64,000 nt of DNA from Rhizobiales bacterium SYSU XM002 (GCA_009846685.1 VWVY01000002.1:1-64000); one strand, 5' to 3'. Shown: positions 23,714-31,618, counted from the first letter of the stretch. Numbers and translations: made by a program. The notes: a model not told the origin generated them from the letters alone.

Positions 23714-24939
23714 CGGGAATTCCTCATCTCTGCCGCGACGAAAAGCGCAAGCTTCGCCCGCTCGGCGTCCGACAGTTCGGTGATGTTGTTCGGCGGCATG
23801 GCACGGGTGAGCACCGATTGGAGAGCGATCGCGCGGGATTCGCGGATGAGATCGCCGCCGCTCTCAAGCCGAACGCCTTTGGGTGGGGTGATGATTCCCT
23901 CCCAAACGGGACTTTGCGCATGGCACATCGAGCAGCGGGAGATCACGATTTCGGTCGCCTCGGCGTGGACGGCGGCATTCGCGGGTGCGGAAGCGACACG
24001 ACGTTCGGCCTCAAGCAGGGCGTTGCGGCCCGGTGCAGCCTGCCAGCTCAGCCAGATCGCCAGCGCGAGCGCAATAACGGCCGCACCCCAATACCACCAC
24101 GGTGCCTTGGTGTGGTCGGCGTGCCAATGATTGAAGAAATGACGGATGATCGCGCCGGAAAACGTGAGGAGCGCGACGAGCACGGGGACGATCGCGCTTG
24201 TCTGCGTCAGTGGATAATGGTTCGAAATCATCAGAAAGACGACCGGCAAGGTCAGGTAGTTGTTGTGCACCGAACGTTGCTTGGCCTGCTTGCCGTATTT
24301 CGGATCCGGCGCCTGACCCGCGAGCAGGGCCGCAACTACCTTGCGCTGGTTGGGAATGATGATCATCGCGACATTGCCGCTCATCACCGTCGCCATCAAC
24401 GCGCCGGTGTGGATTAATGCGCCGCGGCCTGAAAATACCTGCGTGTAGAACCAGCTCATCGCGACGACGAACCCGAAGCCGACCAATGCCAGCAGCGTCT
24501 CGTTGTCACCGAGCGGCGATTTGCACAGGCGATCATAAACGATCCAGCCCGCAAGCAGCGAGCCGATGCCGATTGTCGCGGCTGCCCAAGGCGAAAGCGC
24601 CCGGACGGTGGGGTCGATCAGGTACAGCGAGCTCTGGGCATAGTAGATCCAGCCGAGCAGCACGAAGCCGGACACCCAGGTCATGTAGCTTTGCCACTTA
24701 TGCCAGACGAGTTCGGGTGGCAGGGATGCCGGGGCGACAAGGTATTTCTTCATCTCGTAGAAGCCGCCGCCGTGGACATGCCACGCCGCACCGCCCTTGC
24801 CGGCAGGAATATCCGGATGCGGCTTCAGGCCGGCATCAAGATGCATGAAGAAGAACGAGGCGCCGATCCACGCCATCGCGGCGATGACATGGAACCAACG
24901 CAGGAAGGCGCTGCCCCATTCGTGCAGAAGAATCTCCAA
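23710..24939 (-). CDS. puuD: Urate hydroxylase PuuD (membrane uricase with cytochrome c domain)
   Basis: PuuD is an inner-membrane urate oxidase that converts urate to 5-hydroxyisourate and passes electrons to a cytochrome c. The 409-residue protein has about eight membrane helices (from LRWFHVIAAMAWIGASFFFMH to about residue 300). A C-terminal cytochrome c domain carries Cys336-x-x-Cys339-His340 and a probable axial Met381 in MPPNN. The domain order and the KKYL/YMTWVSGF segment are typical of PuuD. The proposed start is a TTG (24937-24939) behind a CAGGGG site. It is the first gene of a two-gene operon with allC. The enzymes between 5-hydroxyisourate and allantoate are not in this window. 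Confidence 0.92.
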   Translation of the reverse strand: MEILLHEWGSAFLRWFHVIAAMAWIGASFFFMHLDAGLKPHPDIPAGKGGAAWHVHGGGFYEMKKYLVAPASLPPELVWHKWQSYMTWVSGFVLLGWIYYAQSSLYLIDPTVRALSPWAAATIGIGSLLAGWIVYDRLCKSPLGDNETLLALVGFGFVVAMSWFYTQVFSGRGALIHTGALMATVMSGNVAMIIIPNQRKVVAALLAGQAPDPKYGKQAKQRSVHNNYLTLPVVFLMISNHYPLTQTSAIVPVLVALLTFSGAIIRHFFNHWHADHTKAPWWYWGAAVIALALAIWLSWQAAPGRNALLEAERRVASAPANAAVHAEATEIVISRCSMCHAQSPVWEGIITPPKGVRLESGGDLIRESRAIALQSVLTRAMPPNNITELSDAERAKLALFVAAEMRNSR

Positions 24940-25050
24940 GCCCGGCCCCTGTGTCGTGATGATCGCGGCATGGTTGCCTTCCGCAACCGATTACGCAAGA
25001 GGGCACACGCGCAGGATGCTATTCAGGTGGGGCTTGACGGCACACGATGC

Positions 25051-25071
25051 CCCGCCTTTCCTGTAGGCGGG
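25051..25071 (+). promoter_or_regulatory. Hairpin touching the ribosome-binding site of the coxG-like gene
   Basis: CCCGCCT (25051-25057) and AGGCGGG (25065-25071) form a perfect 7-bp stem with a 7-nt loop. The 3' arm overlaps the start of the Shine-Dalgarno GGGAGGAA, 11 nt before the ATG. It could lower or gate translation; there is no T-run, so it is not a terminator. Confidence 0.4.
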
Positions 25072-25081
25072 AGGAACTTTC

Positions 25082-25588
25082 ATGGACATGCAGGACAGCC
25101 AGCGCATCGAGGCGCCGCGCGAGACGGTCTGGGCCGCGCTCAACGATCCGGAGGTGCTCAAGGCCTGCATTCCGGGCTGCGAGAGCGTCGAGAAAGCCGG
25201 CGAGAACGAGCTCGAAGCGAAGGTGACGCTCAAGATCGGCCCGGTGAAGGCCTCGTTCACCGGCAAGGTCACGCTCTCGAATATCGATCCGCCGAACGGT
25301 TACACCATCAGCGGCGAAGGGCAGGGCGGTGTCGCCGGCCATGCGCGCGGTGGTGCCGATGTCCGCCTCGAGGCCGACGGCGAGGCGACTATCCTGCACT
25401 ACACCGTCAAGGCCGAGGTCGGCGGCAAGATTGCCCAGCTCGGTTCGCGCCTCATCGATTCGACCGCAAAGAAGCTCGCGGGCGAGTTTTTCGAGAAGTT
25501 CGCCGAGGTCGTTGCTCCGTCACCGGACGAGGGGGGCGAGAGCGAGGACAAGCCGAAGGGCAAATGGTGGAAGTTCGGCAAAGCGTGA
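25082..25588 (+). CDS. CoxG-family SRPBCC protein (carbon monoxide dehydrogenase subunit G-like)
   Basis: This 168-residue START/SRPBCC-fold protein begins MDMQDSQRIEAPRETVW, with LKACIPGCESVEK and KASFTGKVTLSNIDPP, all hallmarks of CoxG. A helical KIAQLGSRLIDSTAKKLAGEFF segment precedes an acidic, then Trp/Lys-rich, tail (KWWKFGKA) that may contact the membrane. CoxG proteins help recruit CO-dehydrogenase-type molybdoenzymes to the membrane, but no coxMSL genes are in the window, so the partner here is unknown. It is divergent from puuD and convergent with the folate cyclo-ligase gene. Confidence 0.88.
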   Translation: MDMQDSQRIEAPRETVWAALNDPEVLKACIPGCESVEKAGENELEAKVTLKIGPVKASFTGKVTLSNIDPPNGYTISGEGQGGVAGHARGGADVRLEADGEATILHYTVKAEVGGKIAQLGSRLIDSTAKKLAGEFFEKFAEVVAPSPDEGGESEDKPKGKWWKFGKA

Positions 25589-25606
25589 GGCTCATGCCCG
25601 TGACGC

Positions 25607-26218
25607 TCATCCCCCGGTGAGAACGAGGTGCAGTGGCGCGTCGTGCGCCGCGCGCGGCACCTTCTCCACCGCCTGTTCCGCGAATGCGAGACCGACCCGC
25701 ATCGCCTGCGGATGCCGAGCGAACAGCCGGTCGTAGAAGCCCTTGCCGTAGCCAAGTCGGCCGCCCTTCGTATCGAAGGCGAGAAGCGGCGTCAGGATGA
25801 TGTCCGGCGTGACGACCGGAGCCTCCAACGGCGGCTCCAGAATCCCGTAAGGGCCAGCAACGAGCACGTCGCCAAGCGTGAAGGCATGAAGCACGAGATG
25901 CTCACCTTCCATACGCGGCAACGCGAGGCGTGCTCCGGCATCTGCCAGCGCCTGCATCAGTGGCAGAGGATCTATTTCCGAGCGGAACGGCATGTATCCG
26001 GCAACGATAGCGCCAACGAGAGCCTGTCGATCCCGAAGCGCACGCAGTCCCTTTTCAACGAGCCGCGCCACAGCCTGCGCCCGTGCTTCCGGCGGCAGGG
26101 CATCGCGTCGCCCGGACATCTGCCGTCGCAGGGCCTTCTTCTCCTGTTGAAGCGCGTCCAAATTTGGCTCCGGGTTGGCTGTTCTGGCGTTTGTTCCATA
26201 GACCCGGATCGAAGTCAT
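25607..26218 (-). CDS. 5-formyltetrahydrofolate cyclo-ligase
   Basis: This enzyme converts 5-formyl-THF to 5,10-methenyl-THF using ATP, which salvages a storage form of folate. The 203-residue protein has KKALRRQMSGRRDAL at the N-terminus, GYMPFRSEIDPLPLM, and the signature LLAFDTKGGRLGYGKGFYDRLF near residues 145-165. ATG 26218 is chosen since the open frame upstream runs into the divergent hsp20 promoter region. It lies back to back with the heat-shock operon. Confidence 0.94.
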   Translation of the reverse strand: MTSIRVYGTNARTANPEPNLDALQQEKKALRRQMSGRRDALPPEARAQAVARLVEKGLRALRDRQALVGAIVAGYMPFRSEIDPLPLMQALADAGARLALPRMEGEHLVLHAFTLGDVLVAGPYGILEPPLEAPVVTPDIILTPLLAFDTKGGRLGYGKGFYDRLFARHPQAMRVGLAFAEQAVEKVPRAAHDAPLHLVLTGG

Positions 26219-26225
26219 CCACCCC

Positions 26226-26254
26226 CTTGATACGACGTGCCGCCACCGCCATAT
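26226..26254 (+). promoter_or_regulatory. RpoH (sigma-32)-like promoter of hsp20
   Basis: CTTG (26226-26229) and CCATAT (26249-26254) are spaced by 19 bp, close to the CTTG...CYTAT/CCATAT pattern of alphaproteobacterial heat-shock promoters. Transcription would begin near 26261 and give a leader of about 59 nt that contains the two hairpins described next. The match is by eye only. Confidence 0.5.
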
Positions 26255-26261
26255 TGGAGGC

Positions 26262-26322
26262 GTCACGCCGCTTCCGGGTGACAGTGAGGCGAGCCGCTTC
26301 TTCAGGAGGGCTTTGAAAAATG
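26262..26322 (+). promoter_or_regulatory. ROSE-like RNA thermometer in the hsp20 leader
   Basis: The leader holds a first hairpin closed by GTCAC/GTGAC (26262-26282). A second hairpin has AGCC-G-CTTC (26292-26300) pairing with GGAG-GGCT (26305-26312) around a TTCA loop, with one bulged G (26296). The whole Shine-Dalgarno AGGAGG is sequestered, including a U-G pair. A bulged G opposite the Shine-Dalgarno is the defining feature of ROSE elements of rhizobial small heat-shock genes. The UUGCU core of classic ROSE is not exact, hence ROSE-like. Confidence 0.6.
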
Positions 26323-26748
26323 TCGCGTGTTCCATCTCTCAATTCGCCCTTCATGCTGGGCTTCGACGATATCGAGCGGGCGCTTGATCGTGTGGCGAAG
26401 GCGGCATCGGACGGCTATCCGCCTTACAATATCGAGCGTGTCGCGCGAGACGAGACGCAACCGGATCGGTTGCGTATCACCCTTGCCGTCGCCGGCTTCA
26501 GCCGCGAGGAACTCGACATCACGCTGGAAGAGAGCCAGCTCGTGATCCGGGGGCGGCAGCAGGATGACAAGACGCGCCAGTTCCTGCATCGCGGCATCGC
26601 CGCCCGGCAGTTTCAGCGTGCATTCTTGCTGGCAGACGGCATGGAAGTGCTCGGTGCGGAGCTTAAGAACGGGCTCCTTTCCGTGGATCTCGCCCGCCCC
26701 GAACCGGCACGGATAATCCGCAAGATCGATATCCACGCCAAGGATTGA
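26320..26748 (+). CDS. Small heat-shock protein, Hsp20/alpha-crystallin family
   Basis: Hsp20 proteins are ATP-independent cytosolic chaperones that hold unfolded proteins. The 142-residue protein is of the IbpA-like class A type seen in rhizobia. It has an N-terminal FDDIERALDRV segment, then YPPYNIERV, and the alpha-crystallin domain with LRITLAVAGFSREELDI and LVIRGRQQ. A conserved QFLHRGIAARQFQRAF precedes ELKNGLLSVDL. The AGGAGG ribosome site ten bases before ATG 26320 is buried in a predicted thermosensing hairpin, with a heat-shock-type promoter before it. DUF1150 follows. Confidence 0.95.
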   Translation: MSRVPSLNSPFMLGFDDIERALDRVAKAASDGYPPYNIERVARDETQPDRLRITLAVAGFSREELDITLEESQLVIRGRQQDDKTRQFLHRGIAARQFQRAFLLADGMEVLGAELKNGLLSVDLARPEPARIIRKIDIHAKD

Positions 26749-26931
26749 CCGGCGGACCGATCGGTATTTCCCGCGGCCTTCTGGCCTGACCTGTGCTTCC
26801 GCTCACAGCGGCGGCGTGATCGACCCGTCATGATCGATGGCGTTCGATCGTTCAAGATTTTCGCGAATTTTTCTGATCGCAACACTTCGTCAACGCCTTG
26901 AGGCGTTTCATGAAGGAAATGGAGGCTTATC

Positions 26932-27264
26932 ATGGCCGAATTGAAGAGGACGACCAGCGCAAGAAAGACGACAGACCGGGCTGCTCCGCTCGCGGTGAAG
27001 CCACAGGTTCATCCGGCCGCCGAGGAGGTCAAGCGCACGCTTGAAGCGCTCGCGGCGATGGGCGAAGGCGAACTGGCCTATATCCGTTCGTTCCGCGCCG
27101 CCGAACTGCGCCAACTCTTCCCGCAGACTGCGGAACTCCATCCGGCCGTGCAACTCTACGCCCTCTTCGGCGCTGACGGCTCTCCGTTGATGCTGGCGGA
27201 TAGCCGCGACGCAATTATCTCCGGCGCCTGGCAGAACGACCTCTCGATGGCGACCCTGCACTGA
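26932..27264 (+). CDS. DUF1150 family protein
   Basis: This 110-residue protein ends in the DUF1150 core: GEGELAYIRSFRAAELRQLFP, then LYALFGADGSPLMLADSRD and a short tail. The family is confined to alphaproteobacteria and is repeatedly found directly behind hsp20 genes, as here (183 bp apart, same strand), so it is probably part of the heat response. The N-terminal 30 residues are basic and low in complexity. GGAGG stands seven bases before the ATG. A perfect AACGCC/GGCGTT hairpin (26892-26907) precedes the ribosome site. Confidence 0.93.
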   Translation: MAELKRTTSARKTTDRAAPLAVKPQVHPAAEEVKRTLEALAAMGEGELAYIRSFRAAELRQLFPQTAELHPAVQLYALFGADGSPLMLADSRDAIISGAWQNDLSMATLH

Positions 27265-27274
27265 GGTGCGGCAG

Positions 27275-27298
27275 AAAAGGCGGGCTATGCCGCCTTTT
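27275..27298. terminator. Bidirectional terminator between DUF1150 and the alpha/beta hydrolase gene
   Basis: AAAAGGCGG (27275-27283) and CCGCCTTTT (27290-27298) form a perfect 9-bp stem with a GCTATG loop, with four A/T pairs at the base on both sides. The stop codon of the convergent hydrolase gene lies in the loop (27285-27287). Confidence 0.8.
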
Positions 27299-28082
27299 CG
27301 ATCTCCGCCGCCAGCGCCATCGTGACGCGCTGGAGCGTCGCGATATCCTCATCCCGCGACAGACGGTGATTGCCATCGGGGATGACGGTCATCCGCACAT
27401 CATCCTGCGCAAGCTCCGCGACGAATTTCTCGACATGCGCGAGCGGCACGTCGGGGTCCTGTCCGCCCTGCAGGATGTGGATGGGCGCGCCGAACTTCAG
27501 GGCCTTGCCGAGCAGGAGATGTCGGCGCCCGTCCTCGATCAGCGTCCGGGTGATCGGGTAAGGTTCGGGGGAGTATTCGGAGGGGCGGTACCACACGCCC
27601 TCATCCATGATCTGCCGCCGGATCGCTTCCGGAAATTGCGCCCACATCAGCGCTTCCGTAAAATCGACGGCCGGCGCGATCAGCACCAGTCCGCCGGGTG
27701 TATGCCCTTCCGCCGCGAGAATCTGCGTCGCGCGCAAGGCGAGCCAACCGCCCATGGACGAGCCAACAATGATCGGCTTCTTTCCGCCTCTTTCGCGGAT
27801 CATATGCAAGGCATCGTCGAGCCATTGCGAGAGCGTTGCCGTGGCAAAATCGCCGGAGCTTTCGCCATGTGCGCTGTAATCGAAGCGGAGCGAGGCGCGA
27901 CCTTCCGCTGCGGCAGCCTCTTCCAGCTTCATCGCCTTGGTCGAGGTCATGTCGGAGCGGAACCCGCCCATCCAGAGGATCGCAGGAGCCTTGCCGCCCT
28001 CGGCGACATAGGCGAGGCGTCGCGCCGGAAATCCCGAAGCCGCATCCGCCGGAACATCGAGGAATTGCGTGGCGGCGTTCAT
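27285..28082 (-). CDS. Alpha/beta hydrolase (carboxylesterase-like)
   Basis: This 265-residue serine hydrolase shows the oxyanion region ILWMGGFRSDM, RFDYSAHGESSG, and the nucleophile elbow GSSMGGW (G-x-S-x-G). It also has LLLGKALKFGAPIHILQGGQDPDVP with the catalytic Asp, and the terminal IPDGNHRLSRDEDI with the His. The layout resembles the palmitoyl-thioesterase/YqiA-like esterases of alphaproteobacteria. The substrate is not known. A very long open frame continues upstream, antisense to the glycosyltransferase, but the domain begins at ATG 28082. Confidence 0.92.
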   Translation of the reverse strand: MNAATQFLDVPADAASGFPARRLAYVAEGGKAPAILWMGGFRSDMTSTKAMKLEEAAAAEGRASLRFDYSAHGESSGDFATATLSQWLDDALHMIRERGGKKPIIVGSSMGGWLALRATQILAAEGHTPGGLVLIAPAVDFTEALMWAQFPEAIRRQIMDEGVWYRPSEYSPEPYPITRTLIEDGRRHLLLGKALKFGAPIHILQGGQDPDVPLAHVEKFVAELAQDDVRMTVIPDGNHRLSRDEDIATLQRVTMALAAEIEKAA

Positions 28083-28166
28083 GTCATTATGTCTCCGATG
28101 ATGGCGCTTGGGGGCGCGCGAGTCGCTCTTACCTCTCACAAACCTCAGGCGTGTTGAAGAGAATCG

Positions 28167-29369
28167 ATGGCCTTTTCCTATTCCGCGCCCAAACCGCTCG
28201 CCGGTCGGACCATCCTGCAGATCATCCCCGATCTCAACGCAGGGGGCGCCGAACGTACCACTATCGACATCGCCGAGGGGCTGACACAGGCCGGTGCCCG
28301 TGCGCTCGTGGCGACCGAGGGCGGCCGGCTCGTTGGCGAATTGCAGGCGAAGGGCGGCATTTGGGTGCCGTTTCCCGCCGCGACCAAAAACCCGCTCGCG
28401 ATGGCAAGCAACGTCGGAAAGCTCGTCCAGTTGATCCGGCAGGAGAACGTCGATCTCGTTCATGCCCGTTCGCGTGCGCCCGCCTGGGTCGCTTTCGCCG
28501 CGACGCGTGTGGCCAAGAAGGGGTTCGTGACGACCTATCATGGCGCCTACAACGGCAAGTCCGCCCCGAAAATCCTCTATAATTCCGTGATGGCACGTGG
28601 CGACGTGGTGATCGCCAACTCGATGTTCACTGCCGAACTGATCCAAAAGGTGCACAGGATCGATCCGGTCAAACTGCGCGTCATCCATCGTGGCACCAAC
28701 TTCGAGAGCTTCTCGCCGGAGATGGTCGGGCCGGATCGTGTCGAGAAGGTCCGCCGCTCCTGGCTTGCGACGCCGGACGAGCGCATTGTGCTGCTTGCGG
28801 CGCGACTGACACCCTGGAAGGGCCAGAAGGTGCTGATCCGCGCCGCAGCCCTGCTGCGCGCACGCGGCTATCAGGACGTCGTTTTCGTGCTCGCCGGCGA
28901 TCCGCAAGGACGCGAAGCCTATGTCGAAGAACTCGACAAGCTGATCGCGAGCGAGAATCTCGGGTCGGTTGTTCGTCGTGTCGGTCATGTCACCGATATG
29001 CCGGCGGCGTTGATGGCCTCGACGCTGGTTACCGTCCCCTCGACCGAACCGGAAGCCTTCGGGCGCGTCGCGGTCGAAGCACAGGCGATGGGCGTACCGG
29101 TGGTCGTTTCCGATCTCGGCGCGGTCCCGGAAACGGTGCTCGCCCCGCCGCAGGTGAAGCCGGAGGCGCGCACCGGCTGGCGTGTGCCGCCGGACAGTGC
29201 CGAGGGGCTGGCTGATGCCATCGCCCATGCACTCGATCTGAAGCCGAGCGCGAGAGAGGCCTTGGCCCGCCGTGCGCGTCGCCATGTCGAGGCCCAGTTC
29301 TCGCTCGATCATATGGTCAGCGAGACACTCGACTGCTACCAAGCGTTGCTGGAGGAGGCAACGTCGTGA
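28167..29369 (+). CDS. Glycosyltransferase family 4 protein
   Basis: This 400-residue GT-B enzyme has an N-terminal Rossmann fold with ILQIIPDLNAGGAERTTIDIAEGL. The C-terminal nucleotide-sugar domain contains LLAARLTPWKGQKVLIRAAALL, DVVFVLAGDPQGR and TEPEAFGRVAVEAQAMGVPVV, where the E-x7-E motif contacts the donor. GT4 enzymes build LPS core, O-antigen or exopolysaccharide, but donor and acceptor cannot be read here. It is monocistronic or first of a short unit, and precedes infC by about 160 bp. Confidence 0.92.
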   Translation: MAFSYSAPKPLAGRTILQIIPDLNAGGAERTTIDIAEGLTQAGARALVATEGGRLVGELQAKGGIWVPFPAATKNPLAMASNVGKLVQLIRQENVDLVHARSRAPAWVAFAATRVAKKGFVTTYHGAYNGKSAPKILYNSVMARGDVVIANSMFTAELIQKVHRIDPVKLRVIHRGTNFESFSPEMVGPDRVEKVRRSWLATPDERIVLLAARLTPWKGQKVLIRAAALLRARGYQDVVFVLAGDPQGREAYVEELDKLIASENLGSVVRRVGHVTDMPAALMASTLVTVPSTEPEAFGRVAVEAQAMGVPVVVSDLGAVPETVLAPPQVKPEARTGWRVPPDSAEGLADAIAHALDLKPSAREALARRARRHVEAQFSLDHMVSETLDCYQALLEEATS

Positions 29370-29438
29370 GGCTGCGGACCAGTTTCGTTCCGGCAATCGC
29401 TTGCGCCAGGGGGCGCTTGTCCTAAAAGGCTCTTGCCG

Positions 29439-29467
29439 TTGACTTTCACGGCGAATATGCAGATTTT
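29439..29467 (+). promoter_or_regulatory. Candidate promoter of infC
   Basis: TTGACT (29439-29444) and GATTTT (29462-29467) are separated by 17 bp. Transcription would begin near 29474, giving a leader of about 59 nt to the AUU start at 29533. The -35 is good and the -10 is weak. Confidence 0.45.
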
Positions 29468-29532
29468 CAGCGCCGCGCTCCGCATCACGCCTCGATGCTG
29501 TCGCGTTTGCTCATCAACCAAGGAGAAAGACC

Positions 29533-30072
29533 ATTCGCAGGCCTATGAGAACCGCCCCCCTTCCCGAGAAGGGAGGTCCGCGCGTCAACCGCGATATCCG
29601 CATCCGTGAAGTGCAGGTGATCGATGCCGACGGCTCCAACAAGGGAGTCCTGTCAACCTTCGATGCCATCAAGCTGGCGGAGGATCAGGGGCTGGATCTG
29701 GTGGAAGTCTCGCCGAACGCCACCCCGCCGGTCTGCAAGGTGATGGATTACGGCCGCTTCAAGTTCCTGGAACAGAAGAAGGCCGCCGAGGCCCGCAAGA
29801 AGCAGAAGACCATCGAAATCAAGGAAATCAAGCTTCGCCCTGCGATCGACGACCATGACTACGGCGTCAAGATGAAGGCGATGAAGGGCTTCTTCGAGGA
29901 AGGCAACAAGGTCAAGATCACTCTGCGCTTCCGTGGCCGTGAAATGGCGCATCAGGATATCGGCATGAAGGTGCTCGAACGCGTCAAGCTGGACACGGTC
30001 GATATCGCCAAGGTCGAGAACGAACCGAGCTTCGAGGGCCGGCAGGTCGTGATGGTGCTCGCGCCGAAGTAA
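29533..30072 (+). CDS. infC: Translation initiation factor IF-3 (AUU start codon)
   Basis: IF-3 keeps 30S subunits free and proofreads the initiation codon. The 179-residue protein shows [45 protein letters not shown] and [12 protein letters not shown], covering both IF3 domains. I start at an ATT codon, 29533-29535. AAGGAG (29520-29525) lies exactly seven bases upstream of it, whereas the first in-frame ATG (29545) is 19 bases from that site. AUU starts in infC are known in Escherichia coli, where they make the gene repressible by its own product. rpmI and rplT follow, after a racemase gene. Confidence 0.93.
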   Translation: MRRPMRTAPLPEKGGPRVNRDIRIREVQVIDADGSNKGVLSTFDAIKLAEDQGLDLVEVSPNATPPVCKVMDYGRFKFLEQKKAAEARKKQKTIEIKEIKLRPAIDDHDYGVKMKAMKGFFEEGNKVKITLRFRGREMAHQDIGMKVLERVKLDTVDIAKVENEPSFEGRQVVMVLAPK

Positions 30073-30120
30073 GCGCGGGCGGCGCGTGACGCCTCTCCGC
30101 GCGGCTCGGGAGGAGAGTCC

Positions 30121-30795
30121 ATGCATATTGGCTTGATCGGCGGCATCGGTGTCGCGGCGACCATCGTCTATTACCAGCGCTTGTCCAAGGCTGTCGCCGC
30201 GCGCGGCGCGGGCCGTTTCGATCTCACGATCGCGCATGGCGACATCCAGGAACTGATCCGCAACAATCTGGCCGACCGCCGCGAGGAGCAGGCGCTCGCC
30301 TTCCTGCCACTGGTCGAACGGCTGGCGTGCGCCGGCTGCGACTGCGTGGCGCTGACCTCGCTCGGCGCGCATTTCTGCTTTGCGGAACTGGAGGCGCGTT
30401 CGCCTGTTCCGTTGGTTTCGGGCGTTGCGCCGCTCGATGACTACTTCGTTTCGAGAGGCATCCGGCGGATCGGCCTACTGGGTACCCGGGTGGTGATGCG
30501 CACGCGCCTTTACGGCCAGCTCGCGCGAACGGAGGCCATCGCACTCGACGACGATATCGAGGAAATCGGTCAGACCTATCAGGAGGTCGCCGTTGCCGGA
30601 ATCTGCACACCCGCGCAGCGCGAGCTTTTCATCAATGCCGGACGGCGGATGATGGGGGAGGGGGCCGAAGCCATCGTTCTGGCGGGCACCGATCTCAATC
30701 TCGCCTTTGATGGGCAGGAGCCGGGCTATCCGGTGATCGACGCGCTCGATGTCCATGTCGCAGCACTGGCGGACCTTGCGATTTCGGAGCCGTGA
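30121..30795 (+). CDS. Aspartate/glutamate racemase-fold protein lacking catalytic cysteines
   Basis: This 224-residue protein has the Asp/Glu racemase superfamily fold: MHIGLIGGIGVAATIVYY at the N-terminus, VPLVSGVAPLDDYF, IGLLGTRVVMRTRLY and GYPVIDALDVHV. The two catalytic cysteines of true racemases are absent. The first motif, normally (A)CNT(A)H, reads TSLGAH with Ser80. The second, normally GCTE, reads AGTDL with Gly189. Cys86 in HFCF is a nearby alternative. Enzymatic racemisation by the usual two-thiol mechanism is therefore unlikely. It sits between infC and rpmI, which often lie closer together. Confidence 0.82.
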   Translation: MHIGLIGGIGVAATIVYYQRLSKAVAARGAGRFDLTIAHGDIQELIRNNLADRREEQALAFLPLVERLACAGCDCVALTSLGAHFCFAELEARSPVPLVSGVAPLDDYFVSRGIRRIGLLGTRVVMRTRLYGQLARTEAIALDDDIEEIGQTYQEVAVAGICTPAQRELFINAGRRMMGEGAEAIVLAGTDLNLAFDGQEPGYPVIDALDVHVAALADLAISEP

Positions 30796-30842
30796 GGCCC
30801 TTGAACTCCTGTCTGTTTTGGCCTATACGCCCCGCTTCCGTT

Positions 30843-30931
30843 GAACCGCCCGGCTGATAAGGGCTGCCGTGGCGGTTCTTTCGCGTCCTGAAAATCCGCA
30901 AGGTTTTGAAGGCGCTTGCCCCGCAGGGGGC
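30843..30931 (+). promoter_or_regulatory. Structured leader of rpmI-rplT
   Basis: GAACCGCC (30843-30850) pairs with GGCGGTTC (30871-30878), and CGGC (30851-30854) with GCCG (30866-30869), giving a 12-bp stem with one bulge, followed by a weak TTTC. A second hairpin GCCCC-GCAG-GGGGC lies at 30918-30931, 20 nt before the rpmI ATG. Leaders of L20 operons are often autoregulated by L20; here this is an inference. The first hairpin may instead serve as a terminator of the racemase gene. Confidence 0.45.
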
Positions 30932-30951
30932 TTCCTTGATTGGAGAGGCAA

Positions 30952-31152
30952 ATGCCCAAGCTGAAGACCAAATCCGGCGCCAAGAAGCGCTTCAAACTCA
31001 CCGGGACGGGCAAGGTCAAGCACGCCCAGTCCGGCAAGCGCCACGGTATGATCAAGCGCACCAACAAGCAGATCCGCGATCACCGCGGCATGCGCGTGCT
31101 GTTCAAGACCGACGGCGACAACGTCAAGAAGTATTTCCTCCCGAACGGCTGA
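30952..31152 (+). CDS. rpmI: 50S ribosomal protein L35
   Basis: This 66-residue protein is the normal length for L35. The sequence [21 protein letters not shown] and the basic [18 protein letters not shown] are canonical. GGAGAGG lies before ATG 30952. It is followed by rplT after 48 bp, the standard rpmI-rplT pair. Confidence 0.98.
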   Translation: MPKLKTKSGAKKRFKLTGTGKVKHAQSGKRHGMIKRTNKQIRDHRGMRVLFKTDGDNVKKYFLPNG

Positions 31153-31200
31153 TCGCCCCCGGGAATTCTCAGAACGATCAGCAATTCAAGGAGCTAAACA

Positions 31201-31566
31201 ATGTCTCGTGTGAAGAGGGGCGTGACGTCTCACGCCAAGCACAAGAAAGTCTTCAAGGCCGCCAAGGGCTTCTATGGTCGCCGCAAGAACACCATCCGCA
31301 CCGCCAAGGCCGCCGTTGATCGCGCGATGCAATATGCGACGCGCGACCGTCGCGTGAAGAAGCGCACGTTCCGCGCGCTCTGGATCCAGCGCATCAACGC
31401 CGCCGTCCGCGAATATGGCCTGACCTATTCGCGCTTCATCGACGGTTTGGCGCGCGCCAACATCTCGATCGACCGCAAGGTGCTCTCGGAGCTTGCGATC
31501 TCGCAGCCGGACGCATTCAAGGCGATCGTCGATCAGGCCAAGGGCGCATTGCCGGCCGCCGCCTGA
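31201..31566 (+). CDS. rplT: 50S ribosomal protein L20
   Basis: L20 is required for early 50S assembly and is a known autoregulator of its operon in several bacteria. The 121-residue protein shows [30 protein letters not shown] and [21 protein letters not shown] as adjoining segments. AAGGAG stands seven bases before the ATG. A strong terminator follows. Confidence 0.98.
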   Translation: MSRVKRGVTSHAKHKKVFKAAKGFYGRRKNTIRTAKAAVDRAMQYATRDRRVKKRTFRALWIQRINAAVREYGLTYSRFIDGLARANISIDRKVLSELAISQPDAFKAIVDQAKGALPAAA

Positions 31567-31590
31567 TTGAATGTCAGATTTCAGTAATCG

Positions 31591-31618
31591 AAAACGGCGC
31601 CGCGGGCGCCGTTTTTTT
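31591..31618 (+). terminator. Rho-independent terminator of rpmI-rplT
   Basis: AAAACGGCGCC (31591-31601) and GGCGCCGTTTT (31605-31615) form an 11-bp perfect stem around GCG, followed by a run of seven T residues. It lies 25 bp after the rplT stop. Confidence 0.93.
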
